Assembly (NCBI GenBank): GCA_023406915.1
Contig: JAEXTR010000286.1
Coordinates: 1-10,552 of the forward strand
Reading direction: 5' to 3'
Length of the DNA: 10,552 nt
From: Bacteroidota bacterium
GTDB taxonomy: Bacteria; Bacteroidota; Ignavibacteria; Ignavibacteriales; Ignavibacteriaceae
Part shown: piece by piece, positions 1 to 7,089 of the stretch
Position numbering within the stretch: position 1 is the first letter of the stretch
Layout of the letters: the number at the start of each line of letters is the position of its first letter
Program-made: the position numbers and the translations under genes
Notes under the pieces: generated by a model
What the model was told of the DNA's origin: nothing
Database searches by the model: none
Seen by the model: only the letters and a program-made list of their open reading frames with translations

Positions 1-413
1 ATGATGCCACTATTCATACCGATAAGTAGCGAATTTTCGTAATGCACTGCAAATTTATCATCCCCCCATAAAGTTCTGAAGTGTCTGCCACCTGATTCGC
101 TCCATTTGGTGTCATGGTTGCCCGGGATAATAAAAACAGGAATCGTAAGCTTGTTCAGTATCATTTTCACGGAATCGAGTTCGGTGTTCATGCCTTTTTC
201 AGTTACATCACCGGTTATCACAGTAAACGCCAGTGATTTATCCCCATTGATGGAATCAACCACTATGGAAAGATCATGTACTGCACCCGGTGCGCCAACA
301 TGGAGATCAGTGAGCCACGCAAACTTATACGATTGTGCCCAAAGTGTTTCAGATGATAGTGTAAGCAGGAGAAACAGATACAAAACCGTACTGCTTCCGG
401 TAAACTTCTTCAT
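1..413 (-). CDS. Exported calcineurin-like metallophosphoesterase, N-terminal 137 residues (3' end outside window)
   Basis: Reading leftwards from ATG at 413-411 gives an open frame that runs off the left edge without a stop. Residues 1-26 form a signal peptide: MKK, a hydrophobic run (LYLFLLLTL), and likely cleavage after LWA before QSY. The mature part opens with the calcineurin-like metal-binding blocks in order: D36-x-H38 (TDLHVG), G68-D69 (TGDVTE) and G98-N-H-D101 (PGNHD). These residues hold the two-metal centre that hydrolyses phosphoesters. The remaining metal-ligand histidines and the C-terminus lie outside the window. The substrate cannot be told. Some FCB relatives carry a beta-propeller behind the phosphatase domain, but that is recollection and cannot be seen here. 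The protein probably acts in the periplasm or at the cell surface. The gene is transcribed divergently from the M16/nuo operon. Family call is firm; exact function is open. Confidence 0.9.
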   Translation of the reverse strand, partial: MKKFTGSSTVLYLFLLLTLSSETLWAQSYKFAWLTDLHVGAPGAVHDLSIVVDSINGDKSLAFTVITGDVTEKGMNTELDSVKMILNKLTIPVFIIPGNHDTKWSESGGRHFRTLWGDDKFAVHYENSLLIGMNSGI

Positions 414-633
414 AGCAATCAGAATTTTTTTGATAAATCACACAAATGTAACGATATCTCAACTTTATTGGTTTACTTTCCGGGAGTAGAATGGGTGGAA
501 AGCAGGGGCGTTCACTGATGAATCTTTGACAGGACACTGCGATGCATCCCAATCTCAAAAATCGAATGAATTTCACTTCTACAGCAGAATGTTGGCTTTT
601 TAAGCAGTAAAGCCATTCCACTTATTTCATTGC
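414..633. other. Divergent intergenic region
   Basis: This stretch separates the leftward phosphoesterase from the rightward M16/nuo operon and must hold the promoter of the former. On the minus strand, TACATTTG (plus coordinates 450-443) fits the TAnnTTTG element of Bacteroidetes promoters and lies about 30 bases before the ATG, but I see no TTTG partner at the expected distance, so it stays a weak candidate. A perfect inverted repeat, TGGCTTT (593-599) and AAAGCCA (609-615) with a 9-base loop, sits about 20 bases upstream of the M16 promoter and could be a protein-binding site. A minus-strand open frame spans 621-349, but it overlaps the phosphoesterase gene and looks non-coding. Confidence 0.4.
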
Positions 634-662
634 TTGATTGAAGCAAGGTATTTATCTATATT
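634..662 (+). promoter_or_regulatory. Sigma70-like promoter for the M16-nuoGHI operon
   Basis: TTGATT (634-639) and TATATT (657-662) are separated by exactly 17 bases, matching TTGACA at 4 of 6 and TATAAT at 5 of 6 positions. A start of transcription near 669 would follow. A short inverted repeat, TTGCTT (630-635) GATTG AAGCAA (641-646), overlaps the -35 element and is placed where a repressor could act. The promoter also bears on the M16 start: the in-frame TTG at 638 lies inside the -35 box, so it could not be translated from this transcript. Confidence 0.5.
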
Positions 663-688
663 TACAGGTTCAAAAAACCGGACAGATT

Positions 689-1930
689 TTGCAGTCGATA
701 CAGACAACTAAACTTTCCAACGGAATTACCGTTGTAACAGAAAATATACCCACGGTTCACTCTTTTTCCATTGGATTTTGGTTTAATGTGGGCTCCAGAG
801 ATGAAAATTCCCGTACAGCGGGCATTTCCCATTTCCTTGAACATATGCTATTTAAAGGTACTCACAAAAGATCCGCAAAAAAGATTGCTGAATCTGTGGA
901 ATCTGTGGGTGGTTATCTCAACGCTTTTACCTCAAAAGAACACACCTGTTTCTATGGCAGGGGGTTGGTTGAGCACCTCCCGATGACATTCGATATTCTG
1001 GCTGATTTGGTTCAGAATCCGAAATTGAAGCCGTCTGATATCGATAAGGAGCGGGGTGTCATTCTGGATGAATTTAAAGATATCCAGGATACTCCATCAG
1101 ACCTTATCTTTGATGTGTTTGAGGAATCGCTTTTTAAAGGTAATATGCTCAGCTCTCCAATTATTGGCACAGAGAAGAATATTTCCGGTTTCGATCATGA
1201 AACACTGGCTGCCTACCACACCCGGCATTATGGAACCAATAATCTGGTAATTGTCTGTTCTGGACGTGTTGAGCACGACAAAATGGTTGCCCTTGCTGAG
1301 AAAAATTTCAGCTCAAGAAAAGCCTCACCTGGGAAACGGAAGCGTGCGATCGCAGTTCAGCCTGTTTCGAAATCCATTGTGAAGGATATTACTCAGGTGC
1401 ATTGTATCCTCGGCCGAAATAGCTACGGGTACGAAAGTGACGAGCGCGTGAAACTCTCCATGCTTTCCGGAATTCTGGGGGGCGGTACCAGCTCACGTTT
1501 GTATCAGGCGGTCAGGGAACGCTCTGGCAGCACTTATCAGATTAATACGTTTGTGAATTCCTATCTGGATACTTCTGCATTTGGCATCTATTTTTCCACC
1601 GGACCAGAACAGAAAATGAAAGTACTCTCGGTCATTGAACGGGAGATCAAAAACCTGGCAGAAAAGGGAATCAATGTCAGGGAGTTGAAGCGGATTAAGG
1701 AACTGAAAAAAGGTGGATTAGTAATGGGGCTGGAAAGCACCACAAACCGGATGATGAGAATCGCTTCTTCGATACTGAATCATGGAAGAATTATTCCCGT
1801 TGAAGAAGTGCTTGAAAAAATCAACGCCGTCACGCAGCAGGAACTGAATATAGAGGCAAAACGGTTGTTAGAATCAGAGAGCTTTTTAAGAATCTTTATT
1901 GAATCAGGCCCGGAACAGAAAAGGGCTTAG
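689..1930 (+). CDS. M16 family zinc metallopeptidase (processing-peptidase type)
   Basis: Single-unit M16B-like peptidase of the mitochondrial processing peptidase/PqqL-like type. Numbered from TTG 689 (413 residues), the inverted zinc motif is H48-F-L-E51-H52, and the third zinc ligand fits E128 in ERGVILDE, 76 residues after H52 as expected. The C-terminal half carries the family's glycine-rich block GGGTSSRLYQAVRE (264-277). Such enzymes cut peptides inside a two-halved clam-shell chamber; many bacterial members work as dimers. I see no signal peptide, so a cytoplasmic site is likely; the substrate is unknown. Start: the frame is open back to TTG 638, but that codon lies in the apparent -35 box. 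TTG 689 has a GGA six bases upstream and gives the usual N-terminus just before TTKLSNGITVV. The stop is 17 bases before nuoG, so the two are probably cotranscribed. Family is certain; start is moderately certain. Confidence 0.93.
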   Translation: MQSIQTTKLSNGITVVTENIPTVHSFSIGFWFNVGSRDENSRTAGISHFLEHMLFKGTHKRSAKKIAESVESVGGYLNAFTSKEHTCFYGRGLVEHLPMTFDILADLVQNPKLKPSDIDKERGVILDEFKDIQDTPSDLIFDVFEESLFKGNMLSSPIIGTEKNISGFDHETLAAYHTRHYGTNNLVIVCSGRVEHDKMVALAEKNFSSRKASPGKRKRAIAVQPVSKSIVKDITQVHCILGRNSYGYESDERVKLSMLSGILGGGTSSRLYQAVRERSGSTYQINTFVNSYLDTSAFGIYFSTGPEQKMKVLSVIEREIKNLAEKGINVRELKRIKELKKGGLVMGLESTTNRMMRIASSILNHGRIIPVEEVLEKINAVTQQELNIEAKRLLESESFLRIFIESGPEQKRA

Positions 1931-1947
1931 CTGAGGAAGGATAGAGT

Positions 1948-3621
1948 ATGCCCTCAATCACGATTGATGGTAAAGTAATAGAGTTTAAACCCGGTCAGAC
2001 AATCATTCAGGCTGCGGCAGATAAGGGAATTGATATCCCTCATTTTTGCTGGCATCCGGGTTTGTCTGTAGCAGGTAACTGCCGTGTCTGCCTTGTGGAA
2101 GTTGAAAAAATGCCAAAACTGGCGATCGCCTGCGCTACTCAGGCGGCTGATGGTATGGTTGTAAATACCTCATCAGAAAAAGCCCTCAATGCACGCAACG
2201 CGGTAATGGAATTTATCCTTATCAACCATCCACTTGATTGCCCTATCTGTGATGAGGCAGGCGAATGCAAACTCCAGGATTATGCATACAGTCATAGTCT
2301 GGGTGAAAGCCGCTTTACAGAAGAAAAAGTGCATAAGGAAAAGCGTGTAGCCCTCGGACCGAATGTTATGTTTGATGGCGAACGCTGCATCAGTTGCTCC
2401 CGTTGTATCCGATTTTGTGATGAGATTGCCGGTGAAAAAGAACTGACGTTCGTAAAACGAGGAGACCGTGTCACCATCACCACATTCCCCGGTAAGCAGC
2501 TTGATAACGCATACGCAATGTGTGTTACAGACATTTGTCCAGTTGGTGCCCTTACCAGTAGGGATTTCAGATTCCAGTCACGTGTGTGGGATATGTCAGA
2601 GACCCCAACCATCTGTACTGGATGCTCCCGCGGATGTAACACCCTGATGTGGGTAAGAAGCAATCAGGTAATGCGCCTTACGCCCCGTGATAATGAGCAG
2701 GTGAACCAGCACTGGATGTGTGATCATGGGCGTCTGAATACGTTCCAGTTTGTGAATGAAGATGACCGTGCAAATGGTCCGCAGGTAAGAAGAGAAGGTG
2801 CTTTCGCCGATGTTGGATGGGCTGAAGCGTATTCTGCTATTGCAACAGAGTTGCAAACATACAACACTGATGAAATCGCTTTTATTGGTTCCCCTTTTGC
2901 AACGTGTGAAGATAATTATATGCTTGCCCGCTTTGCAAAGAACGTCGTAAAAACACGTCATATCGATTTCCCAAGGCATATTTTCCCTGGCAGTGGTGAT
3001 GATTTCCTGATTCGGGAAGATAAAAGCCCTAACGCCCTTGGCGCAGAACTTTCGGGCATCAAACCAGCTGAGCGCGGAATGAATTTTAAAGCGATTCTTG
3101 AAGCTGTAAAGCAGAGAAAAATCAAAGCCCTGTATGTGATGGAGGAGGATTTGGTAGGTACTGATCCTGAACTGGAACAAGTTCTTGCGAAGCTGGATCT
3201 GCTCATCGTGCATACCTATACTATGAACCGTACCGCAAAACTTGCAAATATCGTGCTTCCGGCAGCAACCTATGCTGAAAAGAACGGTACCTGGATCAAT
3301 TTTGAAGGTAGGATTCAGAGGATCAGACCTGCGGTAACGACAAAAGAGATGGAACGCAGTCTGCAGGGGCTATCAGTCAGCCGCCTGGATAAATTTGGCA
3401 CCCAGTTTGACCGCTGGGGCAACGTAAGAAAAATTGATGCCCGTGCCTCATGGAAGATAATTGCTGGCCTCCTCGGTTCATTCGGTACAAAGGTAAAGTA
3501 TGATACCGCTGAGGATGTATTGCTTGAAATGGTGAAAAACCTCCCTGAGTTCAAAGGTTTGAACTATGATGTGATTGGCAATAAAGGGTTTCAGTTATCC
3601 ATTAAACCGCAAAAAGTGTAA
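1948..3621 (+). CDS. nuoG: NADH-quinone oxidoreductase subunit G (compact form with N7 cluster ligands)
   Basis: Large Fe-S subunit of the peripheral arm of complex I, passing electrons from NuoF towards NuoI. Domains of the 557-residue protein: a 2Fe-2S plant-ferredoxin-like domain with C34, C45, C48, C62 (N1b); a His-Cys3 motif H94, C98, C101, C107 (N5); a 4Fe-4S motif C147, C150, C153, C197 (N4); then C223-x2-C226-x3-C230-x27-C258, which matches the N7 ligand pattern found only in some bacteria. From about 290 to the end is a molybdopterin-oxidoreductase-like domain that no longer binds a cofactor in this family. It ends with recognisable blocks (LANIVLPAATYAEKNGTW, FEGRIQR, DARASWKII). 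Bacterial NuoG proteins with this domain usually have about 670-900 residues, so this one is short; the loss appears internal, around 345-380, rather than a C-terminal truncation. AGGAAGG at 1934-1940 is the ribosome binding site, seven bases before ATG. nuoH follows after 13 bases. Confidence 0.95.
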   Translation: MPSITIDGKVIEFKPGQTIIQAAADKGIDIPHFCWHPGLSVAGNCRVCLVEVEKMPKLAIACATQAADGMVVNTSSEKALNARNAVMEFILINHPLDCPICDEAGECKLQDYAYSHSLGESRFTEEKVHKEKRVALGPNVMFDGERCISCSRCIRFCDEIAGEKELTFVKRGDRVTITTFPGKQLDNAYAMCVTDICPVGALTSRDFRFQSRVWDMSETPTICTGCSRGCNTLMWVRSNQVMRLTPRDNEQVNQHWMCDHGRLNTFQFVNEDDRANGPQVRREGAFADVGWAEAYSAIATELQTYNTDEIAFIGSPFATCEDNYMLARFAKNVVKTRHIDFPRHIFPGSGDDFLIREDKSPNALGAELSGIKPAERGMNFKAILEAVKQRKIKALYVMEEDLVGTDPELEQVLAKLDLLIVHTYTMNRTAKLANIVLPAATYAEKNGTWINFEGRIQRIRPAVTTKEMERSLQGLSVSRLDKFGTQFDRWGNVRKIDARASWKIIAGLLGSFGTKVKYDTAEDVLLEMVKNLPEFKGLNYDVIGNKGFQLSIKPQKV

Positions 3622-3634
3622 CGGAGAATAGCAG

Positions 3635-4660
3635 ATGGATTGGTTTCTCATAATTGCTACATTGGTAAAAATCCTCCTGGTGATTTCCATCCTGTTGCTG
3701 TCAGTGTCAATGCTGGTACTGGCGGAGCGAAAGGTTGCAGCCTGGGCGCAAAACCGTCTGGGTCCCAACCGGGTTGGTCCAGGTGGTCTGCTACAGCCGT
3801 TTGCAGATGTTTTTAAGTTGCTGGTAAAAGAGGATATTGTTCCGGTGGTTGCAAACCGTTTTATTCACGCACTTGCCCCTATGCTGGCGCTTTTTGTGGC
3901 ATTCACCACATATGCCGTTATACCGCCAGGCCCATCCATTGAGATTTTTGGCAGAACAGTAGACCTGGTAATTGCTGATGTTGATATGGGTATTCTGTAT
4001 GTGTTGGCGCTAACGTCCATTGGTGTTTATGCCATTACTTTTTCAGGATGGTCATCAGGCAGTAAGTATTCGCTGCTGGGCGGTATCCGTTCTTCGGCTC
4101 AGATGATTTCGTATGAGATTTCAATGGGCTTTTCCATCGCAGGTGTGCTTTTGTTTGCTGAATCACTTCGTCCTCTGGCAATTGTTCATCAACAGATTGA
4201 TATTGCCTGGAACGTATTTTTGCAGCCATTGGGGTTTATTACGTTCGTAACAGCAGCATTCGCTGAAACAAACCGTTTACCGTTTGATTTGCCGGAAGCA
4301 GAACCGGAACTTGTAGGCGGTTATCATACCGAGTATTCCAGCATGAAGTTTGCCGGATTTTTCCTGGCAGAGTACGCTAATATGATTGTAGCCAGTGGAT
4401 TAATTGTTACCCTGTATCTGGGGGGCTGGCATGTGCCATTCATCAGTGGGTTAGAACTTCCTTCATGGTTGTTGGTGTTAATTCAGATAGGTGCTTTTTT
4501 TGTGAAGATAGGTGCATTGCTCTTCTTCTTTCTTTGGGTACGCTGGTCACTTCCCCGTTTCCGGTATGATCAATTGATGGACCTGGGTTGGAAGGTAATG
4601 TTCCCATTATCACTGCTGAATCTTTTATGGGCAGCAGTGTTAGTGATGCTGATTAAATGA
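3635..4660 (+). CDS. nuoH: NADH-quinone oxidoreductase subunit H
   Basis: Membrane subunit of complex I that contacts the peripheral arm, helps form the quinone chamber and links quinone reduction to proton pumping. The 341 residues fall into about eight hydrophobic helices, the usual number and length. Signature blocks: AERKVAAWAQNRLGPNRVGP (30-49) after the first helix, ETNRLPFDLPEAEPELVGGY (211-230) in the acidic quinone-side loop, and RWSLPRFRYDQLMDLGWK (303-320) near the last helix. All are intact, with no frameshift. GGAG at 3623-3626 lies eight bases before the ATG and two bases after the nuoG stop. The nuoH stop codon TGA forms part of the nuoI ribosome binding site, which points to coupled translation. 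Assignment is certain. Confidence 0.97.
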   Translation: MDWFLIIATLVKILLVISILLLSVSMLVLAERKVAAWAQNRLGPNRVGPGGLLQPFADVFKLLVKEDIVPVVANRFIHALAPMLALFVAFTTYAVIPPGPSIEIFGRTVDLVIADVDMGILYVLALTSIGVYAITFSGWSSGSKYSLLGGIRSSAQMISYEISMGFSIAGVLLFAESLRPLAIVHQQIDIAWNVFLQPLGFITFVTAAFAETNRLPFDLPEAEPELVGGYHTEYSSMKFAGFFLAEYANMIVASGLIVTLYLGGWHVPFISGLELPSWLLVLIQIGAFFVKIGALLFFFLWVRWSLPRFRYDQLMDLGWKVMFPLSLLNLLWAAVLVMLIK

Positions 4661-4670
4661 GGAGCCGGTT

Positions 4671-5165
4671 ATGGTTGAAAAGAAAAGATTTAAAGACTTA
4701 ACTCTGATGCAAAAGTTATACCTGCCCGAAATAGCAAAGGGGCTGGGTCTGACTTTTAAGAATATGATCCGTCCCAAGTTCACTATGGAGTATCCAGAAG
4801 TGAAGTTTTTACCGGGTGGGTCGTATCGTGGTCGTCCTGTACTGGCACTCGAGGAGAGCAACGAGGAACGCTGCGTTGCATGCGGACTCTGCTCCAGAGT
4901 GTGCCCTGCACTGGCAATTGAAGTTCAGGCGGGTGAAACTGAAAGAGAAAAGGAACGCTATCCTGAAAAGTTCGAAATCAATATGCTACGCTGTATTTTC
5001 TGCGGCTTCTGTGAGGAAGTCTGCCCCGAAGAAGCAATTCTGATGAGCAAGGATTACGAACTTGTCTTTACCCACCGTGATGATGCCATTTTCGGAAAGG
5101 ATAAGCTCCTTACTCCTGTCAGCGAACTTGAAGATAGAATCAAGTTCCTCAGGCAAAACAAATAA
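4671..5165 (+). CDS. nuoI: NADH-quinone oxidoreductase subunit I
   Basis: Ferredoxin-like subunit of complex I with two 4Fe-4S clusters (N6a, N6b) that hand electrons to the last cluster before quinone. The 164 residues contain two classical motifs: C68-x2-C71-x2-C74-x3-C78-P and C108-x2-C111-x2-C114-x3-C118-P, in crossed arrangement as in all 2[4Fe-4S] ferredoxins. The N-terminal 45 residues, with TFKNMIRPKFTMEYP, form the membrane-surface helix region typical of NuoI. AGGAG at 4660-4664 starts on the last base of the nuoH stop, six bases before this ATG. It is the last gene of the operon: a strong terminator begins about ten bases after its stop, so nuoJ and later subunits are not here. Assignment is certain. 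Confidence 0.97.
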   Translation: MVEKKRFKDLTLMQKLYLPEIAKGLGLTFKNMIRPKFTMEYPEVKFLPGGSYRGRPVLALEESNEERCVACGLCSRVCPALAIEVQAGETEREKERYPEKFEINMLRCIFCGFCEEVCPEEAILMSKDYELVFTHRDDAIFGKDKLLTPVSELEDRIKFLRQNK

Positions 5166-5174
5166 CATTTTCAG

Positions 5175-5200
5175 AGGGGTAGCGGAAGCTACCCTTTTTT
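5175..5200 (+). terminator. Rho-independent terminator of the M16-nuoGHI operon
   Basis: GGGTAGC (5177-5183), a GGAA tetraloop of the stable GNRA class, and GCTACCC (5188-5194) form a perfect 7-bp GC-rich stem followed directly by six T residues (5195-5200). A G-T and an A-T pair can extend the base of the stem. It begins 10 bases after the nuoI stop. Confidence 0.93.
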
Positions 5201-5227
5201 ATCTCCGGTTTGAAGTCTCCCCGCACT

Positions 5228-5256
5228 TTGCTAAATTACTTGCTTGCTTTTTAACT
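5228..5256 (+). promoter_or_regulatory. Candidate promoter for lepA-lepB-kdsC
   Basis: The terminator upstream means a promoter must lie between about 5201 and 5280. The best pair I see is TTGCTA (5228-5233) with TTTAAC (5250-5255, 16-base spacing) or TTAACT (5251-5256, 17-base spacing). Both -10 versions are poor (4 and 3 matches of 6), so position is uncertain. Confidence 0.25.
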
Positions 5257-5286
5257 TACCGGAATATCGCTTAGTTTAGGAAAAAG

Positions 5287-7080
5287 ATGAATCTTATACG
5301 GAATTTTTGTATTATCGCCCACATCGACCATGGAAAGTCCACCATTGCCGATTGTCTGCTCTCCCGCACCGGAACTGTTTCGGAACGGGATTCAAAAGCG
5401 CAGATTCTTGACAGTATGGACCTCGAGCGTGAGCGCGGTATTACTATAAAATCCCACGCAATCCAGATGAAATATGCCTCAAAAGATGGCAACCAATATA
5501 CTTTTAACCTCATTGATACTCCCGGTCACGTTGATTTTACGTACGAAGTTTCCCGTTCTCTGGCAGCATGCGAAGGTGCCCTGCTGATCGTGGATGCATC
5601 CCAGGGTGTAGAGGCCCAGACTATCAGTAATCTGTACCTTGCAATTGATGCAGGATTGGAAATTATCCCCGTACTGAATAAAATAGATCTTCCGGGCGCA
5701 GAAGTTGACCGGATAAAAGGGCAGGTGATTGATCTGCTTGGCTGTTCAGATAGCGATATTCTGCTGGCATCAGCCAAGGCAAATATCGGCATTGATGAAA
5801 TACTTGAAGCAATTGTGAAACGAATCCCGCCTCCACAGGGCGACCCAGAGCTCCCGCTCCAGGCACTGATTTTTGATTCCGTATTCGACTCATACCGTGG
5901 TGCTATCGCTTACGTCCGGGTAATGAACGGCGTGCTGCGTGAAGGGGAAAAAGTTAAGTTTTTTGCCAGTGATCTGCATCAGATTGCTGAAGAAGTTGGA
6001 ATCCTGCAACTCAGGAAAGTGCGCACCGGCTCCCTCACTGCCGGTGATGTTGGGTATCTGATATCAGGTGTAAAGGATGTACACGAAACTAAGGTTGGCG
6101 ATACAGTAACCACGTTGAAAGAAGGTGCACCCGAACCTCTGCCTGGCTACCAGGAAATTAAGCCCATGGTTTACAGTGGCCTCTATCCCACCGATACTGA
6201 TGATTTTGAAGCGCTGCGTGATGCGCTCGATAAGTACCGCCTGAATGATTCCTCCTTAGTGTATCAGCCTGAAACATCGGCAGCGCTTGGATTCGGGTTT
6301 CGTTGCGGCTTTCTTGGTCTGCTGCACATGGAAATTGTACAGGAACGCCTGTTCCGGGAATTTAATCAGAGTATTATTACTACGCTTCCTAACGTTGAGT
6401 ATTATGCCTACAACAAGAAGGGTGAGAAGATCACGGTTGATAATCCTGATGATATGCCGGATATCGGCAACATAGACCGCATCGAAGAACCGTATGTGAA
6501 AGCCCAGATCGTTACCCCCAGTGAGTACGTCGGTAATATCATGAAACTTGCCATGGATAAACGGGGAGTGTATGTGAACACTACCTATATTGATCCCACC
6601 CGCGCTGATATTCAGTTTGAATTCCCACTATCCGAAATTATTTTCGATTTCTATGATAAGCTGAAATCCACATCCCGAGGGTACGCATCGTTCGATTATG
6701 AGTTCATTGGGTACCGCGAGTCTGATCTCGTGAAGCTTGATATTCTGCTGAATGGTGAAAATGTTGATGCCCTTTCTATGATCGTCCACCGGAGTAAGTC
6801 GTACGATTGGGGTCGCAAGGTCTGTAACAAACTGAAAGATCTGATACCAAAGCAGATGTTTGAGATTGCAGTGCAGTCTGCAATCGGTACGAAGGTGATT
6901 TCCCGTTCTGTGATCAAGGCAATGAGAAAGAATGTGCTTGCAAAATGCTACGGTGGTGATATTTCCCGTAAACGAAAACTGCTGGAGAAACAGAAAGAAG
7001 GAAAGAAGCGGATGAAACAGGTGGGAAATGTTGAAATCCCACAGGAAGCCTTCCTTGCTGTGCTTCAGATAGATGAGTAG
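5287..7080 (+). CDS. lepA: Elongation factor 4 (LepA), ribosome-associated GTPase
   Basis: Translational GTPase that binds the ribosome, with reported roles in back-translocation and in ribosome function under stress; acts in the cytoplasm or at the inner membrane. The 597-residue length is normal for LepA. GTPase motifs: G1 AHIDHGKS (11-18), G2 in ERGITIKS (50-56), G3 DTPGH (77-81), G4 NKID (131-134), G5 SAK (162-164). LepA rather than EF-G is shown by the missing domain IV and by the C-terminal domain containing KRKLLEKQKEGKKRMK close to the end. AGGAAA at 5278-5283 serves as a weak ribosome binding site. It heads an operon: lepB begins nine bases after its stop. The lepA-lepB order is also known from Proteobacteria. 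Nothing is truncated. Assignment is certain. Confidence 0.98.
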   Translation: MNLIRNFCIIAHIDHGKSTIADCLLSRTGTVSERDSKAQILDSMDLERERGITIKSHAIQMKYASKDGNQYTFNLIDTPGHVDFTYEVSRSLAACEGALLIVDASQGVEAQTISNLYLAIDAGLEIIPVLNKIDLPGAEVDRIKGQVIDLLGCSDSDILLASAKANIGIDEILEAIVKRIPPPQGDPELPLQALIFDSVFDSYRGAIAYVRVMNGVLREGEKVKFFASDLHQIAEEVGILQLRKVRTGSLTAGDVGYLISGVKDVHETKVGDTVTTLKEGAPEPLPGYQEIKPMVYSGLYPTDTDDFEALRDALDKYRLNDSSLVYQPETSAALGFGFRCGFLGLLHMEIVQERLFREFNQSIITTLPNVEYYAYNKKGEKITVDNPDDMPDIGNIDRIEEPYVKAQIVTPSEYVGNIMKLAMDKRGVYVNTTYIDPTRADIQFEFPLSEIIFDFYDKLKSTSRGYASFDYEFIGYRESDLVKLDILLNGENVDALSMIVHRSKSYDWGRKVCNKLKDLIPKQMFEIAVQSAIGTKVISRSVIKAMRKNVLAKCYGGDISRKRKLLEKQKEGKKRMKQVGNVEIPQEAFLAVLQIDE

Positions 7081-7089
7081 TCCCTGCCG

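Noticed and set aside
443..450. Bacteroidetes-type TAnnTTTG promoter for the phosphoesterase
   Set aside because: The -7-like element is present on the minus strand, but no TTTG element occurs 19-21 bases upstream; kept only as a remark in the intergenic entry.
106..489. Plus-strand 127-codon open frame antisense to the phosphoesterase
   Set aside because: The minus strand of the same stretch carries a signal peptide and the metallophosphoesterase motifs; this frame shows none and runs into intergenic DNA.
349..621. Minus-strand 90-codon open frame upstream of and overlapping the phosphoesterase start
   Set aside because: It overlaps the well-supported signal peptide region in another frame, has no recognisable domain, and its composition (many Cys, Arg, Tyr) looks like a shadow.
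2596..3213. Long minus-strand frame (205 codons) inside nuoG
   Set aside because: It is antisense to a strongly conserved gene, has no family features, and is explained by the codon use of nuoG.
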